Below are positions 47,707 through 56,702 of a stretch of 64,000 nucleotides of DNA, piece after piece. Numbering within the stretch: position 1 is the stretch's first letter; every line of letters starts with the position of its first letter. The notes under the pieces were generated by a model that was not told the DNA's origin, did no database searches, and saw nothing but the letters and a program-made list of their open reading frames with translations. Source of the DNA: Novosphingobium sp. GTDB taxonomy: Bacteria; Pseudomonadota; Alphaproteobacteria; Sphingomonadales; Sphingomonadaceae. Made by a program: the position numbers and the translations under genes. Location: NCBI RefSeq assembly GCF_030699305.1, contig NZ_JAUYNB010000013.1:205090-269089 (forward strand). Direction: 5' to 3'.

Positions 47707-48105
47707 TCAACCCGCTGTTGCGGGCGCCGCCAGCGCAAAGAACGGGATCGCCGCTTCGAACAGCGAGCCATCCACGCGGCGGAAGGTGTAATGGCCTTCC
47801 ATGCTGCCGTGCGGCGTCGTCAGCGGGCAACCGGATACGTAATCGTGGCTGGCCCCCGGCTGAAGCAGCGGGGATTCGCCGACCACCCCTTCACCTTCGA
47901 CATGGTTCACCAGCCCGCGCCCGTCGGTGATCCGCCAGTGGCGGGTCAGCAACTGCACCGGCTGATCCGATCCGTTCTCGATCCGGATGTGATAGACCCA
48001 GAACCACTTGCCCGATTCAATCCGCGATTGATCCGGCAGAAAATTTACCGCGACCCGCACGGTGATGCCATCGGTCATGGCCGCATGTTGGAACAGTTCC
48101 TTCAT
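47707..48105 (-). CDS. apaG: ApaG protein (Co2+/Mg2+ efflux-associated)
   Basis: The protein has 132 residues. VRVAVNFLPDQSRIESGKWFWVYHIRIENG, then LLTRHWRITDGRGLVNHVEGEGVVGESP and GSMEGHYTFR match the whole ApaG domain, a fibronectin-III-like fold. Its exact biochemical role is not settled. It is in front of the LysR gene. Confidence 0.95.
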   Translation of the reverse strand: MKELFQHAAMTDGITVRVAVNFLPDQSRIESGKWFWVYHIRIENGSDQPVQLLTRHWRITDGRGLVNHVEGEGVVGESPLLQPGASHDYVSGCPLTTPHGSMEGHYTFRRVDGSLFEAAIPFFALAAPATAG

Positions 48106-48259
48106 GCGCCCAAGTTAGCGATTGGATCGCGGGCGGGCAATGGGGCGTGATGGCAAAACGCGCGCCGCCTGCCCCGCCTTGCACGGATGGCTCCTCGATT
48201 GCTTATTGCGACTTATTCGCATTAGCGATAGGATGCAGCCGCACTTACGGAGAATCGCC

Positions 48260-48703
48260 ATGGAACCAGCCGCCCGCCCCCGCACCGACGCCCCTGCAAC
48301 CGTTCTGCCCTTTGCCCTGCCCGACGATGCGATGCAGCGCATGGTGCTGGTGGCAGTGCGGCGGATGGCAGCACACGGCATCCGCGATGCCCACGCGGCG
48401 ATGCTGTTCCTCAACACGTTCGGCGCAGGCTTTCGCCAGCCGCTGGTGCTGCTGCGCGCGTTCGTGGTGGAACTGGCGGGTGCAGCGCGGCGCAAGATCC
48501 TGCTCGCCCCGTGCTGCGCACTGCGCATGACGCAGGACGAGGCGCGGATCGTCGGCGTGCTGGCGGCGGCGGCCAGTTCCCCGGCCTGCGCGGCGCGGCA
48601 CTTGCGCGAGCTGGCGGGCGGCGGCTGCATCGGCCATCCGCTGTCCACCGCGGCAGCGTTCAACGACGCAGCGGCAAATCTGGGACGGCCGCTGGTGATC
48701 TAA
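48260..48703 (+). CDS. Conserved sphingomonad protein, unknown function (DUF6628-like)
   Basis: The protein has 147 residues from the ATG at 48260 (GGAGA six bases upstream). RMVLVAVRRMAAHGIRDAHAAMLFLNTFG, RQPLVLLRAFVVELAGAARRK and LAPCCALRMTQDEARIVGVL are the recognisable segments. A pair of adjacent cysteines (PCC) and further cysteines later (SSPACAARHL, GGGCIGHP) could bind a metal. I associate the pattern with DUF6628, but that is from memory. It converges with metZ with a hairpin between. Confidence 0.65.
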   Translation: MEPAARPRTDAPATVLPFALPDDAMQRMVLVAVRRMAAHGIRDAHAAMLFLNTFGAGFRQPLVLLRAFVVELAGAARRKILLAPCCALRMTQDEARIVGVLAAAASSPACAARHLRELAGGGCIGHPLSTAAAFNDAAANLGRPLVI

Positions 48704-48728
48704 GTGATGGAATTACCCTATCCACTGC

Positions 48729-48759
48729 CCGACATCCCGGACTTGATCCGGGGTGTCGG
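48729..48759. terminator. Bidirectional terminator-like hairpin between convergent genes
   Basis: Arms 48729-48741 and 48747-48759 pair over 13 bases with one wobble and a CTTGA loop. It lies between the stops of two convergent genes, and the sequence type (CCCGGACTTGATCCGGG) is a dispersed palindrome of sphingomonads. Confidence 0.65.
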
Positions 48760-48770
48760 TAAAGGCAGGC

Positions 48771-49976
48771 TTAAAGCCCTGCTTTGGTCAGCGCCTGATC
48801 CAGATCCTCGATCAGATCCTGCGGATCTTCCAGTCCCACGTTCAGCCGCAGCATCCCGTCGGTCACGCCCATTTCGGCGCGGGCCTCAGGGCTGACCGAA
48901 TAGTGTGTGGTCGAAGCGTTGTGACATAGCAGCGAGCGCGAATCGCCGATGTTGTTGGAAATGTCGATCAGCGCCAGCCCGTCGAGCAGCGCAAACGCCT
49001 GTTCGCGGCTTTCCACTTCGAACGAGAAGATCGAGCCGCAGGCATCCATCTGCTTTGACGCCAGTTCATACTGGGGATGGCTGGGCAGGCCCGGATGGTT
49101 GATCTTGGGCACGCGGGCTTCCAGGAACTGCCCAACCAGCAGCGCATTCTCGCTCTGCCTTCTGACCCGCAGGTCCAGCGTTTCCAGCCCCTTCAGCACG
49201 ACCCAGGCATTGAATGGCGACAGGTTCGGACCCGTGTTGCGCTGAAACGGCAGCAGCGTGTTGTTGATGAAATCGGCCGTGCCGGTGACCGCCCCGGCCA
49301 ACACGCGGCCCTGCCCGTCCATCAGCTTGGTTGCGGAATAGGCCACCACGTCCGCGCCGAACTCGATCGGGCGTTGCAGGGCCGATGTGCAGAACGCGTT
49401 GTCGACCACCGTGGTGATCCCGCGCGACCGCGCCAGATCGCAGACGAATTGCAGATCGACGATATCCATCGTCGGGTTGGCGGGGGTTTCAAAGAAGAAC
49501 ACCTTGGTGTTGGGCCGGATCGCGGCTTCCCACTGGGCGTTGTCGCGCGCGTCGATGGTGGTCGATTCGATCCCGAAACGCGGGAACAGCTGGTCGACCA
49601 GCCAGCGGCACGACCCGAACGCAGCGCGCGCGGCAACCACGTGGTCGCCCTGCGAAAGCTGGCACAGCAGCGCGGTGGTCATCGCCGCCATGCCGGTGGC
49701 CTGCACCCGGCACGCCTCGGCCCCGTCCATCAGCGCGATCCGTTCTTCCAGCATCGCCACGGTCGGGTTCTGAAGGCGCGAATAGGTCATCCCGTCCGCC
49801 TCGCCCGCAAAGCGCGCGGCCACGGTCGCGGCGCTGTCGAACGAGAAGCCGGAGGTCATGAAAATCGCCTCGCTCGTCTCGCCCTGCTCGCTGCGCCAGG
49901 TGCCCGCGCGCACGGCCTGCGTTGCGGGGCGCCAGGTGCGGGTGATCGAACGGTCGGTTCCGGTGGTGCGTTTCAT
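48771..49976 (-). CDS. metZ: O-succinylhomoserine sulfhydrylase (PLP-dependent)
   Basis: The protein has 401 residues from the ATG at 49976; the open frame continues upstream to 50051 without family similarity. It belongs to the Cys/Met metabolism PLP family: TYSRLQNPTVAMLEERIALM, ATGMAAMTTALL, FFETPANPTMDIVD, DNAFCTSALQRP, and the PLP lysine in AYSATKLMDGQGR. It forms homocysteine from O-succinylhomoserine and sulfide in methionine synthesis. MetB/MetC-like activity cannot be excluded. Confidence 0.93.
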   Translation of the reverse strand: MKRTTGTDRSITRTWRPATQAVRAGTWRSEQGETSEAIFMTSGFSFDSAATVAARFAGEADGMTYSRLQNPTVAMLEERIALMDGAEACRVQATGMAAMTTALLCQLSQGDHVVAARAAFGSCRWLVDQLFPRFGIESTTIDARDNAQWEAAIRPNTKVFFFETPANPTMDIVDLQFVCDLARSRGITTVVDNAFCTSALQRPIEFGADVVAYSATKLMDGQGRVLAGAVTGTADFINNTLLPFQRNTGPNLSPFNAWVVLKGLETLDLRVRRQSENALLVGQFLEARVPKINHPGLPSHPQYELASKQMDACGSIFSFEVESREQAFALLDGLALIDISNNIGDSRSLLCHNASTTHYSVSPEARAEMGVTDGMLRLNVGLEDPQDLIEDLDQALTKAGL

Positions 49977-50046
49977 AGTGGTTTGGGCTTTAGGCGGGGG
50001 CTTGGCGGCGGGCAAGGGGCAGACACCACCCTTTCGCCTCAACCCC

Positions 50047-50185
50047 GTCATCCTGAACGCGTTTCAGGATCCATCGGGCAGGCCTGCGCGGACCCCACCG
50101 GCGGCAGCACGGCGGCACCGGGCGCGCCAGAGCGGCCCCAATTGCGCCAACCGGGGGATGGATGCTGAAACAAGTTCAGCATGAC
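50047..50185. repeat. 139-bp palindrome-bounded repeat, copy 1
   Basis: It begins GTCATCCTGAACGCGTTTCA and ends TTCAGCATGAC, with the ends being inverted copies of each other. Copy 2 at 50238-50376 differs at three positions only. The end sequence also bounds the element at 33876-33981. Confidence 0.9.
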
Positions 50186-50237
50186 GATGCTGGATGGACC
50201 CGGCGCTGCTCCCACCAGCCCCACCCCTCCTTACCCC

Positions 50238-50376
50238 GTCATCCTGAACTCGTTTCAGGATCCATCGGGCAGGCCCGCGCGGACCCCACCGGCGGCAGCA
50301 CGGCGGCACCGGGCGCGCCAGAGCGGCCCCAATTGCGCCAACCGGGGGATGGATGCTGAAACAAGTTCAACATGAC
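50238..50376. repeat. 139-bp palindrome-bounded repeat, copy 2
   Basis: It is a direct repeat of 50047-50185 with 136 of 139 bases identical, the two being 52 bases apart. The near identity points to a recent tandem duplication or gene conversion rather than to independent insertion. Confidence 0.9.
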
Positions 50377-50446
50377 ACAAGTGGGAGGGATTTGAACCCG
50401 GCCGAACCCATTGCGCTCCTTGTCCGCACGCATTAACCCCGCGTCC

Positions 50447-51727
50447 ATGGGCCGCAGTCTGACCGCCGAACGGGATCCCGCCGACTGGAGCGCGGTCATC
50501 GCCGTGTTCTTCCTCGCGCTGGTGTGGTGGCGGCTGGGCATCCCGTCACAGATCTACTTCGATGAGGTCCATTACACCGCCGCCGCGCGCCATGTGCTGG
50601 CGGACACGCGGTTCAATCCGGAACACCCGATGCTGGGCAAGACCGTGCTGGCCGGCGCGATCGCGTGGCTGGGCGATAAGCCTCTGTACTGGCGCGCGCC
50701 ATCCGCGCTGGCGGGCGCGCTGGGGCTGTTCGCGTTTGCGCGGCTGATGTGGTTCGCCACCCAGCGCCGCGCGGTGACGCTGGCCGCGCAGTTCCTGCTG
50801 GCCACCAATTTCCTGTGGTTCGTGCAAAGCCGGATCGCGATGCTCGACATGATGATGGCGATGCTGGCGATGGTCGGCCTTTGGCTCTGCGCCAGCGCGC
50901 TGCGCCGCCCCGGCAGCGCGCGGTGGCGGCTGGCGGGCGGAGGCATCGCGCTGGGGCTGGCGCTGGGCGCGAAGTGGAGCGTCGCACCGCTGCTGGTGGT
51001 GCCGGGGCTGGTGTTCGCTGCGGCCAAGCTGAAGGATACCGGCCTGCGGTTCGGATGGGCGCGCGGCGGCGGGGCGGTTCCGGGCATCTCCTTGCCCGAA
51101 GCCGCGCTGTGGCTGGGACTGGTCCCGCTGCTGGTCTATTGGCTGACCTTCTGGCCCGCGTTCCACTGGACCAGCCAGCCGGTCAATCCGTTCGATCCGG
51201 TCGGCTGGCACAACTACATGCTGCAATTGCAGGACAGCGTGGTGAAGCCGCACCCCTATCGCAGCGACTGGTGGCAATGGATCATCAACGCCCGCGCGAT
51301 CTGGTATCTGTATGAGGTGGTGGACGGCGTGCAGCGCGGGATCGTGCTGATCGGCAATCCCTTTACCATGCTGGCGGGCCTGCCCGCGCTGGGCTGGTGC
51401 CTGTGGGCGGGGCTGCGGCAGGGGCGGCGTGATGCGCTGGCGTTCGCGCTGCTCTATCTGGTCAGCCTGGGGTTCTGGGCGGTGTCGGGCAAGCCAGTGC
51501 AGTTCTATTACCACTACCTGCTGCCCGCCACGTTCCTGATGGCCTGTCTGGCGCTGGCGCTGGAAGACCTGTGGGCGCGCGCGGACCGCTGGCGCTGGCT
51601 CGCCCCGGCGACATTGGTGCTGAGCGCGGCGCTGTTCGCGTGGTTCTATCCGATCATCTCGGCCGCGCCGCTGACGGGCGGGAAGATGAGTTACGAACAG
51701 TGGATGTGGCTGCCCGGCTGGCGCTGA
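50447..51727 (+). CDS. PMT-family polyprenyl-phosphate mannosyl/glycosyltransferase
   Basis: The protein has 426 residues. The ATG at 50447 is the first ATG before RSLTAERDPADW; the earlier TTG at 50411 is less likely. The first periplasmic loop has the catalytic acidic pair in YFDEVHYTAAARHVL, followed by HPMLGKTVLAGAIAWLGD, as in O-mannosyltransferases and ArnT-like GT-C enzymes. About ten membrane segments follow, and KPVQFYYHYLLPATF is near the end. It would move a sugar from a polyprenyl-phosphate donor to a protein or lipid in the periplasm. The DPM1-GtrA fusion at 52890 could make its donor. Confidence 0.88.
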   Translation: MGRSLTAERDPADWSAVIAVFFLALVWWRLGIPSQIYFDEVHYTAAARHVLADTRFNPEHPMLGKTVLAGAIAWLGDKPLYWRAPSALAGALGLFAFARLMWFATQRRAVTLAAQFLLATNFLWFVQSRIAMLDMMMAMLAMVGLWLCASALRRPGSARWRLAGGGIALGLALGAKWSVAPLLVVPGLVFAAAKLKDTGLRFGWARGGGAVPGISLPEAALWLGLVPLLVYWLTFWPAFHWTSQPVNPFDPVGWHNYMLQLQDSVVKPHPYRSDWWQWIINARAIWYLYEVVDGVQRGIVLIGNPFTMLAGLPALGWCLWAGLRQGRRDALAFALLYLVSLGFWAVSGKPVQFYYHYLLPATFLMACLALALEDLWARADRWRWLAPATLVLSAALFAWFYPIISAAPLTGGKMSYEQWMWLPGWR

Positions 51728-51773
51728 ACGCAAACGTCCCCATATTGCGAGGCGAACAGGAGGATTTCGCAAT

Positions 51774-52850
51774 ATGACTACCCCCGCAGCTCCGCTGACC
51801 TTTTCGCGCGGCCCGGCGATGGCCAACCGGATGATGCTGGCCCCGCTGACCAATCTGCAAAGCCAGCCCGACGGCACCCTGTCGGACGATGAAATCAACT
51901 GGCTGACGCTGCGCGCAAACGGCGGCATGGGGCTGGTGATGACCGCCGCCGCGCACGTCCAGCGCCAGGGCCAGGGCTTTCCCGGCCAGCTCGGCATCTG
52001 GTCCGACGATCACCTGCCGCGCCTGACGCAGCTGGCCGGGGCGATCCGCGCAGGCGGCGCGCTGTCATCGGTGCAGCTGCACCACGCAGGGATCCGCTCG
52101 CCCAAGGACCTGATCGGCGAAGCGCCGCAGGGTCCGTTCGCGGATGCCGAAACCGGATCGCGGGCGCTGACCACGGCCGAGGTTGAGCAACTGCGCAGCG
52201 ATTTCATCGCCGCCGCCGTCCGGGCCGAGCGCGCCGGGTTTGACGGGGTCGAACTCCACGGCGCGCATGGTTACATCCTCGCGCAGTTCCTCGATGCCGA
52301 GAACAACCAGCGCACCGATGGCTATGGCGGCAGCTTCGAGAACCGCAAACGGATCATCCTGGAGGTAATCGACGGCATCCGCGCCGCGACCCGGCCCGAT
52401 TTCCAGCTGGGCCTGCGCCTGTCACCCGAACGGTTCGGCATCCGCATCGCCGAGGCGCTGGAACTTGCGCAGGAAGTGATGACCGGCGGCCAGCTCGATT
52501 ACCTCGACATGTCGCTGTGGGATTGCTTCAAGACCCCCGAAGACGCAGCGTTCGCAAGCCAGCCGCTGATCAACCACTTCACCGCGCTGGAGCGCGGCGC
52601 CACCCGGCTGGGCGTGGCGGGCAAGATCATGAGCACGGCCAAAGTGCAGGCCTGCCTCGATGCCGGGGCCGACTTCGTGCTGATCGGCCGGGGCGCGATC
52701 CTGCACCACGATTTCGCGGCGCGCGTGGTGGCTGACCCCGCGTTCGCCAGCACGCCCACGCCCGTCACCCGCGCGCATCTGGAAGCCGAAGGGCTGGGCG
52801 CGGCGTTCGTGGATTACATGGCGACGTGGAAGGGCTTCGTCGAAGGGTAG
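51774..52850 (+). CDS. NADH:flavin oxidoreductase (old yellow enzyme family)
   Basis: The protein has 358 residues, with GGAGG before the ATG. It is an FMN TIM-barrel: NRMMLAPLTNLQSQPDG, SVQLHHAGIRSP, and FDGVELHGAHGYILAQFLDAENNQRTDGYGGSFENRKR, which carries the catalytic and FMN-contacting residues. OYE enzymes reduce activated C=C bonds with NAD(P)H. The physiological substrate is not known. Confidence 0.92.
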   Translation: MTTPAAPLTFSRGPAMANRMMLAPLTNLQSQPDGTLSDDEINWLTLRANGGMGLVMTAAAHVQRQGQGFPGQLGIWSDDHLPRLTQLAGAIRAGGALSSVQLHHAGIRSPKDLIGEAPQGPFADAETGSRALTTAEVEQLRSDFIAAAVRAERAGFDGVELHGAHGYILAQFLDAENNQRTDGYGGSFENRKRIILEVIDGIRAATRPDFQLGLRLSPERFGIRIAEALELAQEVMTGGQLDYLDMSLWDCFKTPEDAAFASQPLINHFTALERGATRLGVAGKIMSTAKVQACLDAGADFVLIGRGAILHHDFAARVVADPAFASTPTPVTRAHLEAEGLGAAFVDYMATWKGFVEG

Positions 52851-52889
52851 GCGATCAGGCCCTTCCCCGCCGGGGAGGGGCCGTCCGGC

Positions 52890-54017
52890 TCAATACTTGC
52901 CCCAGACGAACTTGTTCGACAGCGCAAAGTTCCAGACCGAACCCAGGATGATCCCCGCGACAACCGCGACGACATCATTGATCCCCATCGATTTCAGCGC
53001 GGCGGCGGAACCGATGTTGGTCAGCAGGCCCAGCGAGCAGGTCAGCGCAAACTGCGCCCAGCCCTTCAGCACCGGACCCAGCCCGCGCAGGCGCTGATCG
53101 GAATAGGTCAACTCGTTGTTCAGCACGAAGTTGAAGGTCATCGCGATCACCGCGGCCACCGTATTGGCGACGTTGAAGGTCGTGCTTTCGGACCAGTTGC
53201 CGTAAACGAACCGTTCCCCGAAAACGAGGTGGAGCATCACCCACAGCACGCCCAGCTGCACGAACACACCCAGCGCGCCGACCGTGCCGAACAGCGCGAA
53301 CCGCGTCGGGATGATCCGGCCCAGCCACTTGTCATAAAGGCCAATCAGGAACTCGAACACCACGGTCCGGTCAAGCTTGCTTTCGCCGTCGGCGCGGGCA
53401 GCGAAATTCATCGGCAATTCCTTGATCCGCAGCGGCGCATCGACCGTGGCGAGAATATCGAGCAGGATCTTGAAGCCCACACCCGACAGGCGGTGCGCAT
53501 CGGCGCGCAGCACTTCGGCGCGCAGCATGAAGTATCCGCTCATCGGGTCGGACAGTTCGACGCCGGTCACCTTGTTGGCGATGCGGTTGGCGAGGTTGGA
53601 GGCCTTGACCCGGTCGGGCCGGCCCCACTGCTCGGTACTCGACCCTTCGGCAAAGCGGCTGGCATAGGACAAGTCATGCTCCCCGCTTTCGATCGCGGCC
53701 AGCATCAGCGGCAACAGGGCCGGATCGTGCTGATGGTCAGCGTCCATCACCGCCACAACCGGCGCGGCCGTGGCGCACATCCCCTCGATCGCGGCGGAGG
53801 ACAGGCCGCGCCGCCCGATCCGCTGGATCACCCGCACGCGCGGATCGTCCTGCGCGATCAGGCGCGCTTCATCAGCGGTGCCATCGGGGCTGTTGTCATC
53901 GACGACGATCACTTCCCAGGTGACACCGGCCAGCGCCGCATCCAGCCGCTCGACCATACCGCGCAGGTTCTTGCGCTCGTTGAACGTGGGAAGGACGACG
54001 CCGAGCCGCAGGGTCAT
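52890..54017 (-). CDS. Polyprenyl-phosphate glycosyltransferase (DPM1-like) fused to GtrA domain
   Basis: The protein has 375 residues. The N-terminal GT2 domain (about residues 1-230) starts LGVVLPTFNERKNLRGMVER, with DDNSPDGTADEARLI and the metal-binding VMDADHQHDP. The C-terminal GtrA domain (about 240-375) has four membrane helices (ALFGTVGALGVFVQLGVLWV, VANTVAAVIAMTFNFVLNNE, LLTNIGSAAALKSMGI, SVWNFALSNKFVWGKY). It would load mannose or glucose on polyprenyl phosphate in the cytoplasm and perhaps help flip it. It lies two bases after leuB on the same strand. Confidence 0.92.
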   Translation of the reverse strand: MTLRLGVVLPTFNERKNLRGMVERLDAALAGVTWEVIVVDDNSPDGTADEARLIAQDDPRVRVIQRIGRRGLSSAAIEGMCATAAPVVAVMDADHQHDPALLPLMLAAIESGEHDLSYASRFAEGSSTEQWGRPDRVKASNLANRIANKVTGVELSDPMSGYFMLRAEVLRADAHRLSGVGFKILLDILATVDAPLRIKELPMNFAARADGESKLDRTVVFEFLIGLYDKWLGRIIPTRFALFGTVGALGVFVQLGVLWVMLHLVFGERFVYGNWSESTTFNVANTVAAVIAMTFNFVLNNELTYSDQRLRGLGPVLKGWAQFALTCSLGLLTNIGSAAALKSMGINDVVAVVAGIILGSVWNFALSNKFVWGKY

Positions 54018-54019
54018 GG

Positions 54020-55063
54020 TTACAGTCTTTCCAGAACCGCGTCGCCGATGGCGGCGGTGCCGTAACTGCCGCCCAGATCGCCGCCCTTGATCCCGTCGGC
54101 CAGCGCGCGGGCCACAGCCGCTTCGATCCGCGCCGCGGGCGCTTCAAGGCCAAAGCTGTGGCGCAGCATCATCGCGGCGGACAGGATCGTCGCCATCGGA
54201 TTGGCCAGCCCCTTGCCAGCAATATCGGGCGCGCTGCCGTGGATCGGCTCATACAGCCCGCACGTGCCCTCGGCGAGGCTGGCCGAGGCCAGCAAACCAA
54301 TCGAACCGACGCACATGCTGGCCTGATCCGACAGGATATCGCCAAACAGGTTGCCGGTGACGATCACGTCAAACTGGCCGGGGTTCTTGACCAGCTGCAT
54401 CGCCGCGTTGTCGACATACATGTGGGTCAGCTCGACGTCGGGATAGTCCGCCGAAACCTCGATCACCACGTCGCGCCACAGCTGCGAGGTTTCCAGCACG
54501 TTGGCCTTGTCGACCGAGCACAGGCGGCCTTTACGGCCCTGCGCAGCCTTGAACCCGACATGGGCGATCCGGCGCACTTCGTCTTCGGCATAGGACATCA
54601 TGTCCCAGCCCTGGCGGCGGCCGTCGGGCAGGGTGCGGATGCCCTTTTCGCCGAAATAGACATCGCCGTTCAGCTCGCGCACGATCAGCAGGTCGATTGC
54701 GCGGGCGACTTCGGGGCGCAGGCTGGTCAGGCCTTCCAGACCCTTGAACACGGTCGCGGGGCGCAAGTTGGCGAAGAAGCCCAGTTCCTTGCGCAGGCCC
54801 AGGATCGCCTGTTCGGGGCGCAGCGCGCGTTCCAGATGGTCGCAGTCAAAATCGCCGACCGCGCCGAACAGGATCGCGTCCGAGGCGCGGGCAATGGCGA
54901 TGGTTTCGGGCGGCAGCGGATGGCCGGTTGCCTTGTAGGCGACGCCGCCAACCAGCCCCTCGGTCAGCTCCAGCCCCGGCAGGTCCAGCGCGTGCAGCAC
55001 GCGCATCGCTTCACGGGTAACTTCGGGACCGATGCCGTCTCCGGCAAAAACCGCAATCTTCAT
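54020..55063 (-). CDS. leuB: 3-isopropylmalate dehydrogenase
   Basis: The protein has 347 residues from the ATG at 55063. [20 protein letters not shown] is the NAD-binding start, [13 protein letters not shown] and [14 protein letters not shown] the substrate region, and [20 protein letters not shown] and [19 protein letters not shown] the catalytic Asp/Asn region. It oxidises and decarboxylates 3-isopropylmalate in leucine synthesis. leuC/leuD are not next to it. An in-frame extension to 55153 lacks similarity. Confidence 0.97.
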   Translation of the reverse strand: MKIAVFAGDGIGPEVTREAMRVLHALDLPGLELTEGLVGGVAYKATGHPLPPETIAIARASDAILFGAVGDFDCDHLERALRPEQAILGLRKELGFFANLRPATVFKGLEGLTSLRPEVARAIDLLIVRELNGDVYFGEKGIRTLPDGRRQGWDMMSYAEDEVRRIAHVGFKAAQGRKGRLCSVDKANVLETSQLWRDVVIEVSADYPDVELTHMYVDNAAMQLVKNPGQFDVIVTGNLFGDILSDQASMCVGSIGLLASASLAEGTCGLYEPIHGSAPDIAGKGLANPMATILSAAMMLRHSFGLEAPAARIEAAVARALADGIKGGDLGGSYGTAAIGDAVLERL

Positions 55064-55076
55064 GGGAATTCCAAGG

Positions 55077-55679
55077 CTAGCTGATCCGGGCCAGCCGCTC
55101 TCGCAGCATGGCGCGCGCTCCCATAACACCGCCGTGCCGTTCGGCAAGCGCATAGCGTTCGATCAGCGGTCCCAGCGTGTCGAATCCGGCCAGTTGCGCT
55201 GGCCAATCGGCATCGCCCGGCGGGCGCGGGGTGGCGCCATAGCCCAGCTCGCGCAGCACCAGCCCTTCAAATGCGATCAGCCCCGGCAGCCACCCGCGCG
55301 CCGAGGGGGCATGGCACGCCGCATCAAGCAGCGCCGACAAGGCCGCGTGGAGCGCGGGAAACGGCTGGCGTTCGGGCAGCGCGCTGGCGGTGAGTGCGCA
55401 GGCCCAGGTGATCGCGGCGGCGGGCAGCGGTTCGTTCAGCCACGGCCCCCGGCTGGCGACCAATTCCAGCCGCGCGAACGGGAGCTGGCTGTCCGAGCGG
55501 GCACGCAGCTCCGCGTCGACCACGTTGCCGGGGATCAGCACGGGCCGCAAGTTGCGCCCCCGCCCGCCCGCGACATAGCCCGCGACCAGCCCGTACTCAG
55601 CCGTCAGCAGCCGCGCGATCGCGGCGGTTTCGCCGTGGGCGCGGACGGCACAGACAAGGGCTTGAGCGCGCAAGTGCAT
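55077..55679 (-). CDS. recO: DNA repair protein RecO
   Basis: The protein has 200 residues, at the short end of the family. The N-terminal OB fold reads [35 protein letters not shown] and the C-terminal helical part [18 protein letters not shown]. RecO loads RecA with RecR in recombinational repair. The zinc-binding cysteines of some RecO proteins are missing, as is common in this group. It lies 13 bases upstream of leuB on the same strand. Confidence 0.9.
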   Translation of the reverse strand: MHLRAQALVCAVRAHGETAAIARLLTAEYGLVAGYVAGGRGRNLRPVLIPGNVVDAELRARSDSQLPFARLELVASRGPWLNEPLPAAAITWACALTASALPERQPFPALHAALSALLDAACHAPSARGWLPGLIAFEGLVLRELGYGATPRPPGDADWPAQLAGFDTLGPLIERYALAERHGGVMGARAMLRERLARIS

Positions 55680-55795
55680 GGGCGCGGTGTGGCGGGTTTT
55701 TGCCGGTTACTCAACCACTTGGAAGGCTAGGCCGTTACGCCGCATCAGCCCGATGAAATTTCACTCCGAGCAATAGGGGAGACGAACTTAGATAA

Positions 55796-56386
55796 CTACT
55801 TGGCATCGCAAGGGAAAGCTCGGATTAGCGCTACCGCTGCGAGCGGACCAGCATCGTGGTGTCTACTCTCAGGATGATCAGACAAAAACTTCGACACGAC
55901 ATCTATTTTATGGCCGAGCGTTGCTCGCTCCGAATTACACATCATTTTCCTGCCGCCGGAGACTTCCGCAATACCAGTAATTGTGCCTGAAACACCCTGA
56001 ATAAATGCAGCGCAGGCCAGCCAGCCGCGCGATAGTGCTCCCTCGCCGCAAGATTCGAGTAACCCATTACCGGTCAGAAAATAGTCGGTTCGAAATTGCT
56101 CACCGCGATCAGATTCTTTCAACGGCTGAGGATATGGCCGATCTGGGACCGGGCGCTCAGGTCGCGCGGCTGGGACCAGTTCCTGCCCCTGTTGAAGGAT
56201 TGCTCCATAATCTAAAGGCTGATCAGCCTCGCGCCTTTTTGTATCGCAAGTGACTGACCGACCAGAAAGATCACAATGAGTGGTGCTATTTGAAGACTGA
56301 GCAGCCGCCACTCCATGAACGGCCAATCCTACGATTCCTAGAACGCCATAAAAGTTACGTTTATTGCGACGCATCGTGACGCCCAT
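55796..56386 (-). CDS. Secreted protein with Rap1a/Tai-like domain
   Basis: The protein has 196 residues from the ATG at 56386. A signal peptide (RNKRNFYGVLGIVGLAVHGVAAAQ) is followed by a variable part and a C-terminal domain: YFLTGNGLLESCGEG, WLACAAFIQGVSGTITGI, KMMCNSERATLGHKIDVVSKFLSDHPESRHHDAGPLAAVALIRAFPCD. The four cysteines and the HPE..H..A....AL..AFPC pattern fit the Rap1a/Tai family, which includes type VI immunity proteins but also many proteins of unknown role. The gene and its flanks are visibly more A/T-rich than the neighbours, a sign of transfer. Confidence 0.75.
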   Translation of the reverse strand: MGVTMRRNKRNFYGVLGIVGLAVHGVAAAQSSNSTTHCDLSGRSVTCDTKRREADQPLDYGAILQQGQELVPAARPERPVPDRPYPQPLKESDRGEQFRTDYFLTGNGLLESCGEGALSRGWLACAAFIQGVSGTITGIAEVSGGRKMMCNSERATLGHKIDVVSKFLSDHPESRHHDAGPLAAVALIRAFPCDAK

Positions 56387-56408
56387 ACTCGCACCTCTCA
56401 GCGGTAGG

Positions 56409-56663
56409 CTACTTCTTCTTCGCCAGCGCCGCTTCCAGCGCCGCCAGTCGTTCGGCCAGCTTTTCGTTTTCTTCCCGCGCCTTGGCGGCCATTTCCTTGA
56501 CCGTGTCGAATTCCTCGCGGCTGACGAAGTCGAGGCCACCCAGCCCTTCGCGGACGCGTTCGCGGGCGGCGTCGCGGGCTTCGCGGCCCATTCCGGCCAT
56601 CGTTCCGGCAGCGCTGTTCAGCAGCTTGGCAATATCGGCGAGCAGGGGGTTTTCGCTTTGCAT
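56409..56663 (-). CDS. ubiK: Ubiquinone biosynthesis accessory factor UbiK
   Basis: The protein has 84 residues, with an N-terminal amphipathic segment (MQSENPLLADIAKLLNSAAG) and a C-terminal coiled coil (KAREENEKLAERLAALEAAL) of the BMFP family. UbiK aids the soluble Ubi complex in aerobic ubiquinone synthesis. It lies 22 bases upstream of the Rap1a-like gene. Confidence 0.88.
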   Translation of the reverse strand: MQSENPLLADIAKLLNSAAGTMAGMGREARDAARERVREGLGGLDFVSREEFDTVKEMAAKAREENEKLAERLAALEAALAKKK

Positions 56664-56702
56664 GGGAGTCAGATGGTCCTGATTGCGGGCCGGTTCAAGC
56701 CC

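Larger units (their letters stand above)
49977..50446. other. Repeat-rich intergenic region between metZ and the PMT gene
   Basis: These 470 bases are non-coding. They hold two 139-bp repeats (described separately) and, directly after the second, a 21-base stretch (50381-50401) whose reverse complement reads like a tRNA T-arm (GGGTTCAAATCCC). Short ORFs there are read-through of the repeats. Confidence 0.75.

Noticed and set aside
50047..50376. CRISPR-like direct repeats
   Set aside because: There are only two 139-bp copies with no regular spacers and no cas genes.
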